DNA of 64,000 bases from Oscillospiraceae bacterium (GTDB lineage: Bacteria > Bacillota > Clostridia > Oscillospirales > Oscillospiraceae): NCBI GenBank assembly GCA_017938625.1, contig JAGBBD010000050.1, forward strand, positions 27,999 through 91,998. The letters run 5' to 3'. Positions 7,721 to 16,381 of this stretch are shown here, in pieces. The translations under genes and the position numbers were made by a program. The notes beneath the pieces were generated by a model. It ran no database searches. It worked only from the letters and a program-made list of their open reading frames with translations, and was not told the DNA's origin. Position 1 is the first letter of the stretch, and each line of letters opens with the position of its first letter.

Positions 7721-8974
7721 TTATCGAATCCAGCCGGCAGACAGGGTCTGATCGGCGTTGATGAAATATGCCATTTCCAGTTTGCTGCCCTCGGGCAGAA
7801 GGGCGGCAGCCTGCGTGGTAGGCAGGGGATAGATCGTCCTGCCTGTGCCGGTGAAGGAATATACCTGCACCACGGCTTGGGTGACACGCTGACCTGTGAA
7901 GGTAACGGCAGCGGCAGCACGGGAGGTCTGCACCGGGATACCGGAGATGAGATAGTCAAATCGGCATACCGTCACATCGCCTTCGCGCTCGAGAGCGGAC
8001 AGATACAGCCGTCCTTCGCCGGGGACGCTTTCAATGACCGTATGGGTCAGCTGTCTTGCGGTTTCTGCCAGGGCCTCCGGCTGCAGGCTGTCTGCCACAA
8101 AGTGCTCACCGGTGGAGGTAAAGGTCACAAGCCCCTCGGGAGAGATGGTCACAGAGGCATTGGTCTCGCTGAAGAGCACCGTGCCGCTGTCATCGGTGTA
8201 GCGGCCTTCACCGTAGGGATTGAAGCCAAGCTCTGTGGCAAGCGTGATGAGATAATCTCCCTCACAGGGATTGGAGGCGGTGACGGCAGGTACGGCAGGC
8301 TCTGTGCCCGGCAGCAGACTCAGAGGGGCAAGGGGGAAGTCTGATTCAAAGCAGAAGCGGGAGCCATCGGGCTCGCTGCGCTCTAAAAGGGGCAGCAGCA
8401 CATCGGAGGGAATCTGCGTTTTGGCGCAGTAGCGCTTTTCGCCCAACAGATACAGGCTCAAAGTGTCCTCCGAAGCAGAGAGGATGCAGGTGTCTGTCGC
8501 TCCGATGGCGGCACCCAGCTTCGCATCCAGCCAGGAAGCCAGTAGATCGGCAGGCAGAGCACTGCTGTAGCGGAAATAGACGCTGCTCTCGCTCAGGGCA
8601 GCCTGCACCTGAGGGGTGGAGACCTGCGCAAAGTTGCCGGCGTCCTCCATGGCTTGCCCCAGAATGGGAGAGAAGCGCTCAAAGGCGTCGTCCAGTTCGG
8701 CAAAGTCCCACATGGCGGTGCTGCGTCCCGACGGGCCCATGACGGAGATGGCAATGGGCTGCGCCGCGTCAAAAACGGGCGTCGCCTCCTCCACATGGGT
8801 CAGCTCCGCCTCGGGAAGACCCAGCAGGGGCGCCATGGGCTGCAGCACACGGGTGATCCAGGGCACTTCCTTCAACGAGCGGGGGGGGAGGGCTGCAATG
8901 GCAAGAAGGATCGCGCTGCACAAAAGCAGAACGATCAGAATATTTTTTCCAAGTTCGATCAGTCGCTTTTTCAC
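7721..8974 (-). CDS. YycH-like membrane-anchored regulator
   Basis: About 417 residues with one N-terminal membrane segment (ILIVLLLCSAILLAIAAL) and a long extracellular part of beta-rich repeats, as in YycH. The GTG start at 8974 follows AGGAAGGAGAG. It is the first gene of the yycH-yycI-like pair. In Bacillus and Staphylococcus this pair is cotranscribed with walRK; here the upstream neighbour is a cold-shock gene and the downstream one murA, keeping the cell-wall theme. Confidence 0.6.
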   Translation of the reverse strand: MKKRLIELGKNILIVLLLCSAILLAIAALPPRSLKEVPWITRVLQPMAPLLGLPEAELTHVEEATPVFDAAQPIAISVMGPSGRSTAMWDFAELDDAFERFSPILGQAMEDAGNFAQVSTPQVQAALSESSVYFRYSSALPADLLASWLDAKLGAAIGATDTCILSASEDTLSLYLLGEKRYCAKTQIPSDVLLPLLERSEPDGSRFCFESDFPLAPLSLLPGTEPAVPAVTASNPCEGDYLITLATELGFNPYGEGRYTDDSGTVLFSETNASVTISPEGLVTFTSTGEHFVADSLQPEALAETARQLTHTVIESVPGEGRLYLSALEREGDVTVCRFDYLISGIPVQTSRAAAAVTFTGQRVTQAVVQVYSFTGTGRTIYPLPTTQAAALLPEGSKLEMAYFINADQTLSAGWIR

Positions 8975-9047
8975 GGAGGCTCTCCTTCCTGAATGTTCTA
9001 TGGGTATTATACCGCAAAAGATGAAAATTTGGTAGAGGCAAAACAAA

Positions 9048-9075
9048 AGCTCCCCAGCCGGTCGGCTGTGGAGCT
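9048..9075 (-). terminator. Cold-shock gene terminator
   Basis: Stem AGCTCCCCAGCCG / CGGCTGTGGAGCT with a 2-base loop and one mismatch. On the minus strand it is followed by TTTTGTTTT. Confidence 0.8.
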
Positions 9076-9088
9076 GATTTGCTTTGGA

Positions 9089-9301
9089 TCAAATCACGGT
9101 GACGTTGGTAGCGCGCAGCTTGCCGGCGTCTTTGGGATCGGGTTCTGCTTCAAAGGAGACCTTCTGACCTTCCTCCAGCTTTTTGAAGCCGTCGCAAACG
9201 ATTGCGGAGAAGTGTACAAAGATATCACCGCTGCCGTCGTCGTTGGAGATGAAGCCATAGCCTTTCTCAGAATTGAACCATTTAACAGTACCACTCAGCA
9301 T
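9089..9301 (-). CDS. Cold-shock domain protein
   Basis: A 70-residue single-OB-fold RNA chaperone. RNP1 (KGYGFIS) and RNP2 (DIFVHFSAI) are intact, and the start [10 protein letters not shown] is typical of the CspA/CspB family. ATG 9301 is preceded by GGGAGG. The roughly 80-nt leader between promoter and start is typical of csp mRNAs, which often refold with temperature; no specific structure was proven here. Confidence 0.95.
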   Translation of the reverse strand: MLSGTVKWFNSEKGYGFISNDDGSGDIFVHFSAIVCDGFKKLEEGQKVSFEAEPDPKDAGKLRATNVTVI

Positions 9302-9388
9302 AGTGAGAACCTCCCTCATCAAAATTTACCCAAGGGAAATGGAGCGCTCCCACGAGGTATGCATTAGTTCTGCGCTTTGCTGTAGTAA

Positions 9389-9416
9389 ATATTACATAAA
9401 AAGTTGCAAAAGTCAA
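9389..9416 (-). promoter_or_regulatory. csp promoter
   Basis: Minus strand TTGACT (9411-9416), a 16-bp spacer and TAATAT (9389-9394). Confidence 0.6.
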
Positions 9417-9459
9417 CAACAAAATAATGGTAAAAAATTCCTTTCGATTTGGGAAAGCC

Positions 9460-9489
9460 TTGACGAATCTAACTTTTTAAGGATATAAT
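9460..9489 (+). promoter_or_regulatory. Promoter of the ymdB-sbcDC-like operon
   Basis: TTGACG (9460-9465), an 18-bp spacer and TATAAT (9484-9489). Confidence 0.7.
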
Positions 9490-9560
9490 AAAAGAAAAAG
9501 AACCGATTTTGGAATGAGACAAAATAACCAAAGAAAAAGTGCTGAAATCAGAATGAAAGC

Positions 9561-10358
9561 GTGAAAACCATGGAACTTCGTATTTTTGCCGTAGGCGATG
9601 TGGTGGGAACTCCCGGACTGAAGTATCTGCGCCGCATGCTGCCCAAGCTCAGAAAAGAACTCAAGATCGATTTTTGTGTGGTCAACGGTGAAAATGCCGC
9701 CATGGTGGGCATGACACCGGGGCAGGGGGAGGAAATCTTCGACGCCGGTGCCGACTGCATCACCCTTGGCAACCACACGTGGAATCAGCGTGACATCGTG
9801 CCCTATCTGGATGACAATCCCCGGGTACTGCGTCCTGCCAACTTTGCACCCCAGAATCCCGGCGTGGGCGTGGGCGTGTACGATACCGCCTTCGGAAAGC
9901 TTGCTGTAGTCAACCTGATCGGACGGTGCGATCTGGATTTCCATGCCGACAATCCCTTCACCAAGATGGACAGCGTTCTGAAAAAACTGGAGGGTATGCC
10001 CGTTCTGGTGGATTTCCACGCGGAAGCTACATCGGAAAAGCTCGCCATGGGCTTTTATCTGGACGGACGGGTATCTGCCATATGGGGCACCCACACCCAT
10101 GTGCCTACGGCAGACCTGCGCATCTTGCCCAAGGGCACAGGCTATGTGACCGATGTGGGTATGACGGGGCCTGAAAACAGTGCCCTGGGTGTAGACCCTG
10201 CCCAGTCCATCAGCTTGTTCCGAGGGGAACTGACCTCCCGATTTAAGCCTGCGCCCGGCCCTTGCTGGCTGTGCGGCGCGGTGTTTACCATTGACTGCGC
10301 CACCGGACTGTGCATCGGCACAGAGCAGGTGATCGTGTCCGAGGAGAACGCAACATGA
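9561..10358 (+). CDS. ymdB: YmdB-family metallophosphoesterase
   Basis: About 265 residues of the TIGR00282/YmdB family, a dinuclear-metal phosphodiesterase that hydrolyses 2',3'-cAMP and other cyclic nucleotides in Bacillus. Metal-binding motifs are clear: GDVVG near the N-terminus, NGEN, GNHTW, DFHAEATSEK and GTHTHVPTAD. The frame opens with GTG at 9561; ATG 9570 (MELRIFAVGD) matches family N-termini better and may be the true start. Its stop overlaps the next start by ATGA, so it leads a three-gene operon with the SbcD/SbcC-like pair. Confidence 0.9.
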   Translation: MKTMELRIFAVGDVVGTPGLKYLRRMLPKLRKELKIDFCVVNGENAAMVGMTPGQGEEIFDAGADCITLGNHTWNQRDIVPYLDDNPRVLRPANFAPQNPGVGVGVYDTAFGKLAVVNLIGRCDLDFHADNPFTKMDSVLKKLEGMPVLVDFHAEATSEKLAMGFYLDGRVSAIWGTHTHVPTADLRILPKGTGYVTDVGMTGPENSALGVDPAQSISLFRGELTSRFKPAPGPCWLCGAVFTIDCATGLCIGTEQVIVSEENAT

Positions 10359-11386
10359 TCAAAATCCTTCACGGGGCGGATCTGCATCTGGATTCGCCCT
10401 TTTCCTCTCTGCCGCGGGAGCAGGCTGTCCGGCAGCGCGACCTGCAGCGGCAGCTGCCGAAAAGGCTGGTGCAGCTGGCAAACGAGCGGCAGTGCGACCT
10501 GCTGCTTTTGGCAGGTGATGTTTTCGATTCCGATACGGTGTATCCGGAAACGGTGCAGGCGCTGTGCGATGCCCTTGCCATGTGCCGCTGCCGTGTGTTC
10601 ATTGCCCCCGGTAATCACGATCCCTACACGGAGCAGTCGGTGTGGGCAAAGCTGACGCTGCCTTCCCATGTCCATGTGTTTTCTGCCCCTTATGAATGTG
10701 TGACCTTGGAGGAGCTTGGCTGCCGTGTCCATGGCGGCGCGTTTTTGGAGCACAGCTGCTATGAGCCGATCCCCATGGTGGAAAAACAGGGATATCTGGA
10801 GATCGGCGTGTTCCACGGTGAGATTGCAGCCGAGAGCTTTTACCGCGGCATCGACAAGGAGGAGATCCTTGCCTGCAATATGGACTACCTTGCGCTCGGA
10901 CATATCCATAAAGTGAGCTTCCCCAGAAGACTGGGCAACACGTGGTTTGGCTGGCCCGGTGTGACCATGGGACGCGGCTTTGATGAGCTTGGATCCTGCG
11001 GCGCGCTGTATGTGCAGCTGGACGGTGAGCGCTGCGCCGCAGAATTTGTTGCCATGGAAAACCCGGTGTATACGGTGTTGACTGTGCCGCCGGGGGAACT
11101 GCCTCAGATCCTGCCGGGCAGCGAGAGCATCCATTGCAGGATGCGTCTTGTGGGACAGACTGCGCCGCCGGATATAGAAAAACTGCAAAATCTGTATGCG
11201 CCCCATTATGCGTCTTTGGAGATCGTAGATGAAACAGAGCCTTTGCAGGATCTGTGGGAGGGCATCGGTGACGGCACCCTGCGCGGCTTGGCGCTGGAGC
11301 AGCTGAGAGCCTGCCCGGATGAAAGTCTTTCCGATCTTGCCGCAAAGTACCTCATTGCGGCTTTGGAGGGGAGGGAAGCGCCTTGA
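10355..11386 (+). CDS. SbcD/YhaO-like DNA repair exonuclease subunit
   Basis: About 343 residues. Calcineurin-like phosphoesterase motifs occur in order: HGADLHLDSPF, AGDVFDS, GNHDPY, FHGEI, LGHIHK. This is the nuclease partner of an SMC-like ATPase, as in SbcCD or Bacillus YhaO/YhaN. It overlaps ymdB by ATGA and the ATPase gene by a few bases, implying tight translational coupling. The C-terminal capping region is shorter than in classical SbcD, which fits the YhaO type. Confidence 0.85.
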   Translation: MIKILHGADLHLDSPFSSLPREQAVRQRDLQRQLPKRLVQLANERQCDLLLLAGDVFDSDTVYPETVQALCDALAMCRCRVFIAPGNHDPYTEQSVWAKLTLPSHVHVFSAPYECVTLEELGCRVHGGAFLEHSCYEPIPMVEKQGYLEIGVFHGEIAAESFYRGIDKEEILACNMDYLALGHIHKVSFPRRLGNTWFGWPGVTMGRGFDELGSCGALYVQLDGERCAAEFVAMENPVYTVLTVPPGELPQILPGSESIHCRMRLVGQTAPPDIEKLQNLYAPHYASLEIVDETEPLQDLWEGIGDGTLRGLALEQLRACPDESLSDLAAKYLIAALEGREAP

Positions 11387-12948
11387 AGATCACAAAAATG
11401 ACAGCCGTATTCGGCTGCCTGGACGGTGCGGTGCTGGAGCTTTCACCGGGGCTGAACACCATCTGCCTGCCCAACGAAGGCGGCAAATCCACATGGGCGG
11501 CATTCCTCCTTGCCATGTTCTACGGTCTTGATACCAAGCGCGCCCAGAAGGGCGGCTTGAGCGGGAAAAACCGCTATCTGCCGTGGAGCGGAAAGCCTAT
11601 GGAGGGCACGATGGAGCTGGAGCTGGAAGGCAGAACGGTCGTGCTGCAAAGAAGCTCGGAAAACGGAAAGCCCTTTGGAACGTTCCGTGCGTGGGACAAG
11701 CACACAGGACTGCAGATCGGCAGTCTGACGGGAGAAAACTGCGGTCTGACGCTGCTGGGCGTGGAAAAGGAAGTGTTCCGGCGCAGCGCCTTTCTCAACG
11801 GTACGGAGCTTGCGGTGACGCAGGACCATGACCTGTCCCGCCGCCTCGGAAATCTGGCGGCAAGCGGTCAGCAAAATGAGAGCTTCCTGCAGGCAGATGA
11901 CCGTCTGCGCATCTGGCAGAACCATCTGCGTTACCATCAGTCCGGTGAGATTCCCCGTGTGCAGCGTCAGCTGGAAGAGCTGACTGCGGCACAGGCGCGG
12001 ACGCAGCCGCCCATTGCCCATCTGCCCTCGGAGGGCAGCCTTTTGCAGATGCTGGGCAGCCTGCAGCAGCAGGAAGTGTTTTCCTGTCCTGCGGCGCTGG
12101 CAGGGGTGAAGGAAGCAGACATTCTGGAAAAAACGCGGCAGGATCTGAGCCGCCGCAAAAAGCGCCTGTGGCTCTTTGCCGTTTTGGCAGCCGTGTGTCT
12201 TGTGGGTGCTGCTCTGTGGTCTTGGTGGCTGCTGATTCCTGCTTTGGCGGCAGGCGCAGGCGCTGTGAACGTGTTTTTGGCAAAAAAGCTGTGCCGTGAC
12301 TACGGCACAAATAGGATCGCGGAGATCTTCCCGGCTGCTGTTTCATACCGCGACCGGGAGAAGCGCCGCTGGGCGCAGATGACGGCGGTGGAAGAAGTCC
12401 GCGGCTTTGCGCCGCAGGTGACAGATGTGGCGGAAGCAAAGCAGGCTGTGGAGCAGGCGCTTGCCGCCCATCGGCAGGCAGAACAGATCCGTCTGCAGAA
12501 GCCGACTCCGGAGCAGGTGGAGCGGCTGCGGCAGACCCTTGCCCAACTGGAAAAACAGGAGCAGGCTGTGATCTTGGCGCGTAAGGCTCTCTCCGGCGCC
12601 AACAGCAAGCTGCAGCAGACTTATGTGCCGCGGCTGACTGCCCTTGCGGGCGACTGTCTGCACCGTCTGACCCTCGGGCGTTATGATGGAATCATCATGA
12701 ATGAATCGCTGGAGCTTTCCGTCCGGGAAGCAGGCTCTGTGGTGCGTCCTCTGGCGGCACTCAGCCGCGGCACGCAGGATCAGGTCTGGCTGGCTTTGCG
12801 CCTTGCCATGACGAAGCTGCTGCTGCCCCAAGGTGCGCCTGTGGTGCTGGACGATGCCCTTCTGACCTTTGACGTACAGCGGGAAAAAGCCGCGCTGCAA
12901 GTCCTTTCCCAAGAAGACCGACAGGTGATCGTCTTTTCCTGCAGATAA
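11383..12948 (+). CDS. Compact SbcC/YhaN-like AAA ATPase with membrane hairpin
   Basis: 521 residues, about half the length of SbcC or YhaN. The N-terminal half has a Walker A-type NEGGKST, and the C-terminal half has the ABC signature-like LSRGTQDQVWLALRLAM and Walker B PVVLDDALLTFD, so the two nucleotide-binding halves should fold together. The coiled-coil insertion is reduced, and its tip holds two hydrophobic segments (about residues 262-305, starting LWLFAVLAAVCLVGAALW). Translation starts at TTG 11383, overlapping the stop of its nuclease partner. Likely role: ATP-driven DNA-end sensing for the SbcD-like subunit, perhaps at the membrane. Confidence 0.8.
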   Translation: MKITKMTAVFGCLDGAVLELSPGLNTICLPNEGGKSTWAAFLLAMFYGLDTKRAQKGGLSGKNRYLPWSGKPMEGTMELELEGRTVVLQRSSENGKPFGTFRAWDKHTGLQIGSLTGENCGLTLLGVEKEVFRRSAFLNGTELAVTQDHDLSRRLGNLAASGQQNESFLQADDRLRIWQNHLRYHQSGEIPRVQRQLEELTAAQARTQPPIAHLPSEGSLLQMLGSLQQQEVFSCPAALAGVKEADILEKTRQDLSRRKKRLWLFAVLAAVCLVGAALWSWWLLIPALAAGAGAVNVFLAKKLCRDYGTNRIAEIFPAAVSYRDREKRRWAQMTAVEEVRGFAPQVTDVAEAKQAVEQALAAHRQAEQIRLQKPTPEQVERLRQTLAQLEKQEQAVILARKALSGANSKLQQTYVPRLTALAGDCLHRLTLGRYDGIIMNESLELSVREAGSVVRPLAALSRGTQDQVWLALRLAMTKLLLPQGAPVVLDDALLTFDVQREKAALQVLSQEDRQVIVFSCR

Positions 12949-12955
12949 AAGAAAG

Positions 12956-12986
12956 CGCTCGAAGAGATACTCTTCGAGCGTTGTTT
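12956..12986 (+). terminator. Terminator of the sbcDC-like operon
   Basis: CGCTCGAAGAG-ATA-CTCTTCGAGCG stem followed by TTGTTT. Confidence 0.8.
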
Positions 12987-12990
12987 AAAA

Positions 12991-13446
12991 GGCTCCCTTG
13001 TGTAAAGGGAGCTGTCAAAATCTTTGATTTTGACTGAGGGATTGTTGGACTGTAGTATCGATGTACTCGCAGACTCCCGAAAAATTCCGATTGACTTCGT
13101 TGTTGGGGATGCGAAGAACCGTTAACCCATAATGATTTAGAAAAGCAGTGCGCTGTGCGTCTTTTTCCATGTTGTCTGCATCATAGTGCTGAGAACCGTC
13201 GAGCTCTACGACGATCCGGGCTTTTGCACTGTAAAAATCCGCAATGTACTTTCCCAGTACTTTTTGCCGCGTAAAGCGGGCGGGGTGGGTTCGCAGAAAG
13301 TCATACCAGAGATGGCGCTCTTCCTTTGTCATTTCTTTTCGCAGCTGCTTTGCAAGAGGCACCAGCTGCTTGTTGTGCTTTGACTGCATACACAATCCCT
13401 CCGAGCAGGCTTCGCCTGCCCACCTCCCTTTACACAAGGGAGGCTT
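12991..13446. mobile_element. Putative DUF559 cassette bounded by inverted hairpin elements
   Basis: Two copies of one hairpin element face each other: 12991-13044 on the plus strand and 13390-13446 on the minus strand. Each has a first stem (CTCCCTTgtgtAAAGGGAG type), a second stem of different sequence in each copy (TCAAAATC/GATTTTGA versus GCAGGC/GCCTGC), and a GAGGGATTG tail. A DUF559 nuclease gene fills the interior; the right copy supplies its GGAGGGA ribosome site and the left copy its last codons and stop. Gene-less copies recur at 16881-16990, 22868-22929, 33059-33116 and 39492-39524. Mobility is inferred from this layout; no target-site duplication was identified. Confidence 0.5.
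13015..13389 (-). CDS. DUF559 endonuclease-domain protein
   Basis: A 124-residue protein of the DUF559 family, which has a PD-(D/E)XK/Vsr-like nuclease fold. Core residues are visible in KYIADFYSAKARIVVELDG (Asp, then Glu-Leu-Asp), followed by QRTAFLNHYGLTVLRIPNNEV. The N-terminus is basic (KQLRKEMTKEERHLW). ATG 13389 follows GGAGGGATTGTGT, which belongs to the flanking repeat. The C-terminal SLSQNQRF is encoded by the other repeat. Family members are widespread, often solitary and of unproven role; here the repeat context suggests a link to the element itself. Confidence 0.85.
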   Translation of the reverse strand: MQSKHNKQLVPLAKQLRKEMTKEERHLWYDFLRTHPARFTRQKVLGKYIADFYSAKARIVVELDGSQHYDADNMEKDAQRTAFLNHYGLTVLRIPNNEVNRNFSGVCEYIDTTVQQSLSQNQRF

Positions 13447-13667
13447 TACTCTTCTTTGTCTTTCTCCTGAGATTTTTTCCAGTCGCGCCATGTGAGGATC
13501 GCAACAAAGACCGTGCCGCCGCCCAAAACCAGAACAGACAGCAGCAAAAGTCCCAGAGACGGTGCTTCCGCGCCGCCTTTCAGATACTTGACCACAAGAT
13601 CGATCAGAAGATATGCCAGATATACAACGGCGATCAGACGGAATACGGGAATCTTAGTATTATTCAT
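13446..13667 (-). CDS. Small two-helix membrane protein
   Basis: 73 residues with two hydrophobic helices (about residues 8-26 and 36-58) and a highly charged tail (WRDWKKSQEKDKEE). A GGGAG site precedes the ATG. The family is not recognised. Its stop touches the edge of the DUF559 hairpin element, so the element sits immediately downstream of this gene. Confidence 0.7.
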   Translation of the reverse strand: MNNTKIPVFRLIAVVYLAYLLIDLVVKYLKGGAEAPSLGLLLLSVLVLGGGTVFVAILTWRDWKKSQEKDKEE

Positions 13668-13706
13668 ATAAAATGCTCCCTTGCGTTTTTTCTGTTTCGT
13701 GCTATG

Positions 13707-13736
13707 ATTATACCAGAATGGGAAACCGTTTGTCTA
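13707..13736 (-). promoter_or_regulatory. Promoter of the small membrane protein gene
   Basis: Minus strand TAGACA (13731-13736), an 18-bp spacer and TATAAT (13707-13712). I see no equally clear promoter for the divergent galK. Confidence 0.5.
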
Positions 13737-13764
13737 TACGAAACCATAAGAAAGGCGAAGGCTT

Positions 13765-14892
13765 ATGACTTACATATTTTCCGCACCCGGCCGCACGGAG
13801 ATCAGCGGCAACCATACCGACCACCAGCACGGCTGCGTGCTGGCAGGCGCAGTCGATCTGGAGACTGTGGCAGAAGTGACCCTTAACGGTACTGATATGA
13901 TTTGCGTGCAGTCTCAGGGCTACGCGCCCGTGGAGATCTCCATCAAGGATCTTGCCCTGCGTGAAGAGGAAAAAAACACCACCGCTGCGCTGATCCGCGG
14001 CGTGGCAGCCAACTTTGCCGAAAGAGGCGCCAAGCTGCAGGGCTTTGACGCCAAGGTGTCCTCCACTGTGCTGCCCGGCAGCGGTCTGAGCTCTTCCGCT
14101 GCCTTTGAAGTGCTCATCGGTACCATCATCAACGAGCTGTTCTTTGACAAGACCTGTACCCCTGTAGAGATCGCCCAGATCGGTCAGTGGGCAGAGAATG
14201 TCTATTTCGGCAAGCCCTGCGGTCTGATGGATCAGACGGCTTCCTCCGTAGGCGGCATGGTGTTTATCGACTTTAACGATCCTTCTGCCCCTGTGGTGGA
14301 GCGGCTGGACTTTGACTTTGCGGCAGCAGGTCATGCCCTGTGCATCATCGATTCCGGTGCTGACCATGCCGATCTGACAGATGAGTATGCCGCCATCCCC
14401 GGGGAGCTGAAGCAGGTCTGTGCTCTGTTTGGCAAGCAGGTCTTGCGGGATATCCCGGAAGAAGAGTTCTTTGCAAAGCTGCCCCGGATCCGCGGCAAGG
14501 TCTCCGACCGTGCCATTTTGCGTGCCGTGCATTTCTATCAGGAAAATACCAGAGTGCAGCGGCAGGCACAGGCGCTGCGCGAAAATGACTTTGATACCTT
14601 CCTGCGTCTTGCCGGCGAGTCCGGCAGAAGCAGCTGGATGTATCTGCAGAACATCACCCCGGCAGGCGCTGTGGAGCAGCAGGCTGTGGGTGTGACCCTG
14701 GCGCTGTGCGATACCCTGCTCAAAGGCAGAGGTGCATACCGTGTCCACGGCGGCGGTTTTGCCGGTACGGTGCAGGCATTTGTGCCCAAGGATCTGCTGG
14801 ACGGCTTCAAGTCCGGCATCGAAGCCGTGCTGGGTGAGGGCAGCTGCCATGTGCTGTCCATCCGTCCCGAGGGCGGCATCCGCGTAAAGTGA
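13765..14892 (+). CDS. galK: Galactokinase
   Basis: GHMP-superfamily kinase (375 residues) that phosphorylates alpha-D-galactose at C1 in the Leloir pathway. The galactokinase signature PGRTEISGNHTDHQHG is near the N-terminus (GRTE.GNHTD recognises sugar). The ATP loop LPGSGLSSSAAFE and the C-terminal GHMP motif VHGGGFAGT are intact. It begins an operon with galT and aroQ, so galactose released by beta-galactosidases can enter glycolysis. Confidence 0.94.
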   Translation: MTYIFSAPGRTEISGNHTDHQHGCVLAGAVDLETVAEVTLNGTDMICVQSQGYAPVEISIKDLALREEEKNTTAALIRGVAANFAERGAKLQGFDAKVSSTVLPGSGLSSSAAFEVLIGTIINELFFDKTCTPVEIAQIGQWAENVYFGKPCGLMDQTASSVGGMVFIDFNDPSAPVVERLDFDFAAAGHALCIIDSGADHADLTDEYAAIPGELKQVCALFGKQVLRDIPEEEFFAKLPRIRGKVSDRAILRAVHFYQENTRVQRQAQALRENDFDTFLRLAGESGRSSWMYLQNITPAGAVEQQAVGVTLALCDTLLKGRGAYRVHGGGFAGTVQAFVPKDLLDGFKSGIEAVLGEGSCHVLSIRPEGGIRVK

Positions 14893-14902
14893 GGGAATGA
14901 CC

Positions 14903-16381
14903 ATGGATCGTTATATTTCTGCTCTGATCAAGTATGCCCTTGACCGGGATCTGATCGATCCCTGCGACAAGGTCTTTATGACAAACCGCATTTTGCAGGT
15001 CATGGAACTGGACAGCTATGAGGAAGCAGCGCCTGCCGAGGCTTCCTTGGAGGAGATCCTCACGGCTTTGACCGATGATGCCGTAAAGCGCGGGGTCTGC
15101 CAAGACGATATCACCAGCCGCGATCTGTTTGACACCAAGCTCATGGGCGAGCTGACGCCCAGACCCGGCGTGGTGCAGGAGCGCTTCGCGGAGCTGTATG
15201 CGGATGACCCCAAGGCAGCGACGGACTGGTATTACCGGTTCTCTCAGAACACGGACTATATCCGCACCTACCGCATCAAAAAGGATCTGCGGTGGAAGAC
15301 CGAAACACCTTACGGTGAGCTGGACATCACCATCAACCTGTCCAAGCCGGAGAAAGATCCCAAAGCCATTGCCGCAGCCAAGGCTGCGCCCCAGTCCGGC
15401 TATCCCAAGTGTCAGCTGTGTGTGGAAAATGAGGGCTATGCAGGAAGATTAAATCATCCTGCTCGCCAGAATCACCGCGTCATCCCCATCTGTGTGGAGG
15501 GTGCCAAGTGGTGTCTGCAGTACAGCCCTTATGTGTATTATAATGAGCATTGCATCGTCTTCAACGCCAAGCACACTCCCATGGTCATCGACCACAGCGC
15601 CTTCCGCAAGCTGCTGGATTTTGTGACCTTGTTCCCCCACTACTTTGTGGGATCCAACGCGGATCTGCCCATTGTGGGCGGCAGTATTCTGAGCCATGAG
15701 CACTTCCAGGGCGGCTGCTACTGCTTCCCCATGGAGAAAGCGCCTGTGGAAAAATCCGTCAGCTTCAAGGGTTATGAAAATGTTCGGGCAGGTGTGGTGC
15801 GCTGGCCCATGAGTGTCCTGCGTCTGCAGGGCAGCGACAGGGATGAGCTGGCAATGCTGGCAGCGAAGATCCTGTCTGCATGGCGCGGCTACACCGATGA
15901 AGAAGCCTTCATCCTTGCCGAAACAGACGGCACGCCCCACAATACCATCACGCCCATCGCAAGACGGCGCGGCGAGGACTACGAGCTGGATCTGGTCCTG
16001 CGCAACAATATCACCACCGAGGAGCATCCGCTGGGTGTGTATCATCCCCACGCTGAGCTGCACCACATTAAAAAAGAGAACATCGGCCTTATTGAGGTCA
16101 TGGGTCTTGCGGTGCTGCCGGCGCGTCTAAAGAAAGAACTGGCAGCCTTGGAAGAAGCCATCCTTGCAGGCGAGGCGCTCACAGGAGAGCTGGAAAAGCA
16201 CGCTCCCTGGGTGGAGGAGCTGAAGAGCCGCCACAGCTTTACCAAGGAGAACATCACCGGGATCTTGCGTGAAGAGGTGGGCAAGGTCTTTGCCCGTGTG
16301 TTGGAGCACGCAGGTGTCTATCATGGCAAGGAGGATGCGTTCATGCGGTTTGTGGACTATGTGAACGCAAAGGAAGGATGA
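14903..16381 (+). CDS. galT: Class II UDP-glucose-hexose-1-phosphate uridylyltransferase
   Basis: About 492 residues, the long Firmicutes-type GalT, not the histidine-triad class I form. It swaps UMP between UDP-glucose and galactose-1-phosphate. Conserved stretches include ENEGYAGRLNHPARQNHR, YYNEHCIVFNAKHTPM and the HEHFQGG active-site region. ATG 14903 is preferred to ATG 14897 because GAGGG at 14891-14895 is then 7 bp away. Its stop overlaps the aroQ start by ATGA. Confidence 0.93.
   Translation: MDRYISALIKYALDRDLIDPCDKVFMTNRILQVMELDSYEEAAPAEASLEEILTALTDDAVKRGVCQDDITSRDLFDTKLMGELTPRPGVVQERFAELYADDPKAATDWYYRFSQNTDYIRTYRIKKDLRWKTETPYGELDITINLSKPEKDPKAIAAAKAAPQSGYPKCQLCVENEGYAGRLNHPARQNHRVIPICVEGAKWCLQYSPYVYYNEHCIVFNAKHTPMVIDHSAFRKLLDFVTLFPHYFVGSNADLPIVGGSILSHEHFQGGCYCFPMEKAPVEKSVSFKGYENVRAGVVRWPMSVLRLQGSDRDELAMLAAKILSAWRGYTDEEAFILAETDGTPHNTITPIARRRGEDYELDLVLRNNITTEEHPLGVYHPHAELHHIKKENIGLIEVMGLAVLPARLKKELAALEEAILAGEALTGELEKHAPWVEELKSRHSFTKENITGILREEVGKVFARVLEHAGVYHGKEDAFMRFVDYVNAKEG

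Noticed and set aside
12991-13446. Classical insertion sequence
   Set aside because: No DDE, HUH or serine/tyrosine recombinase is present; only a small DUF559 nuclease. Listed as a putative element instead.
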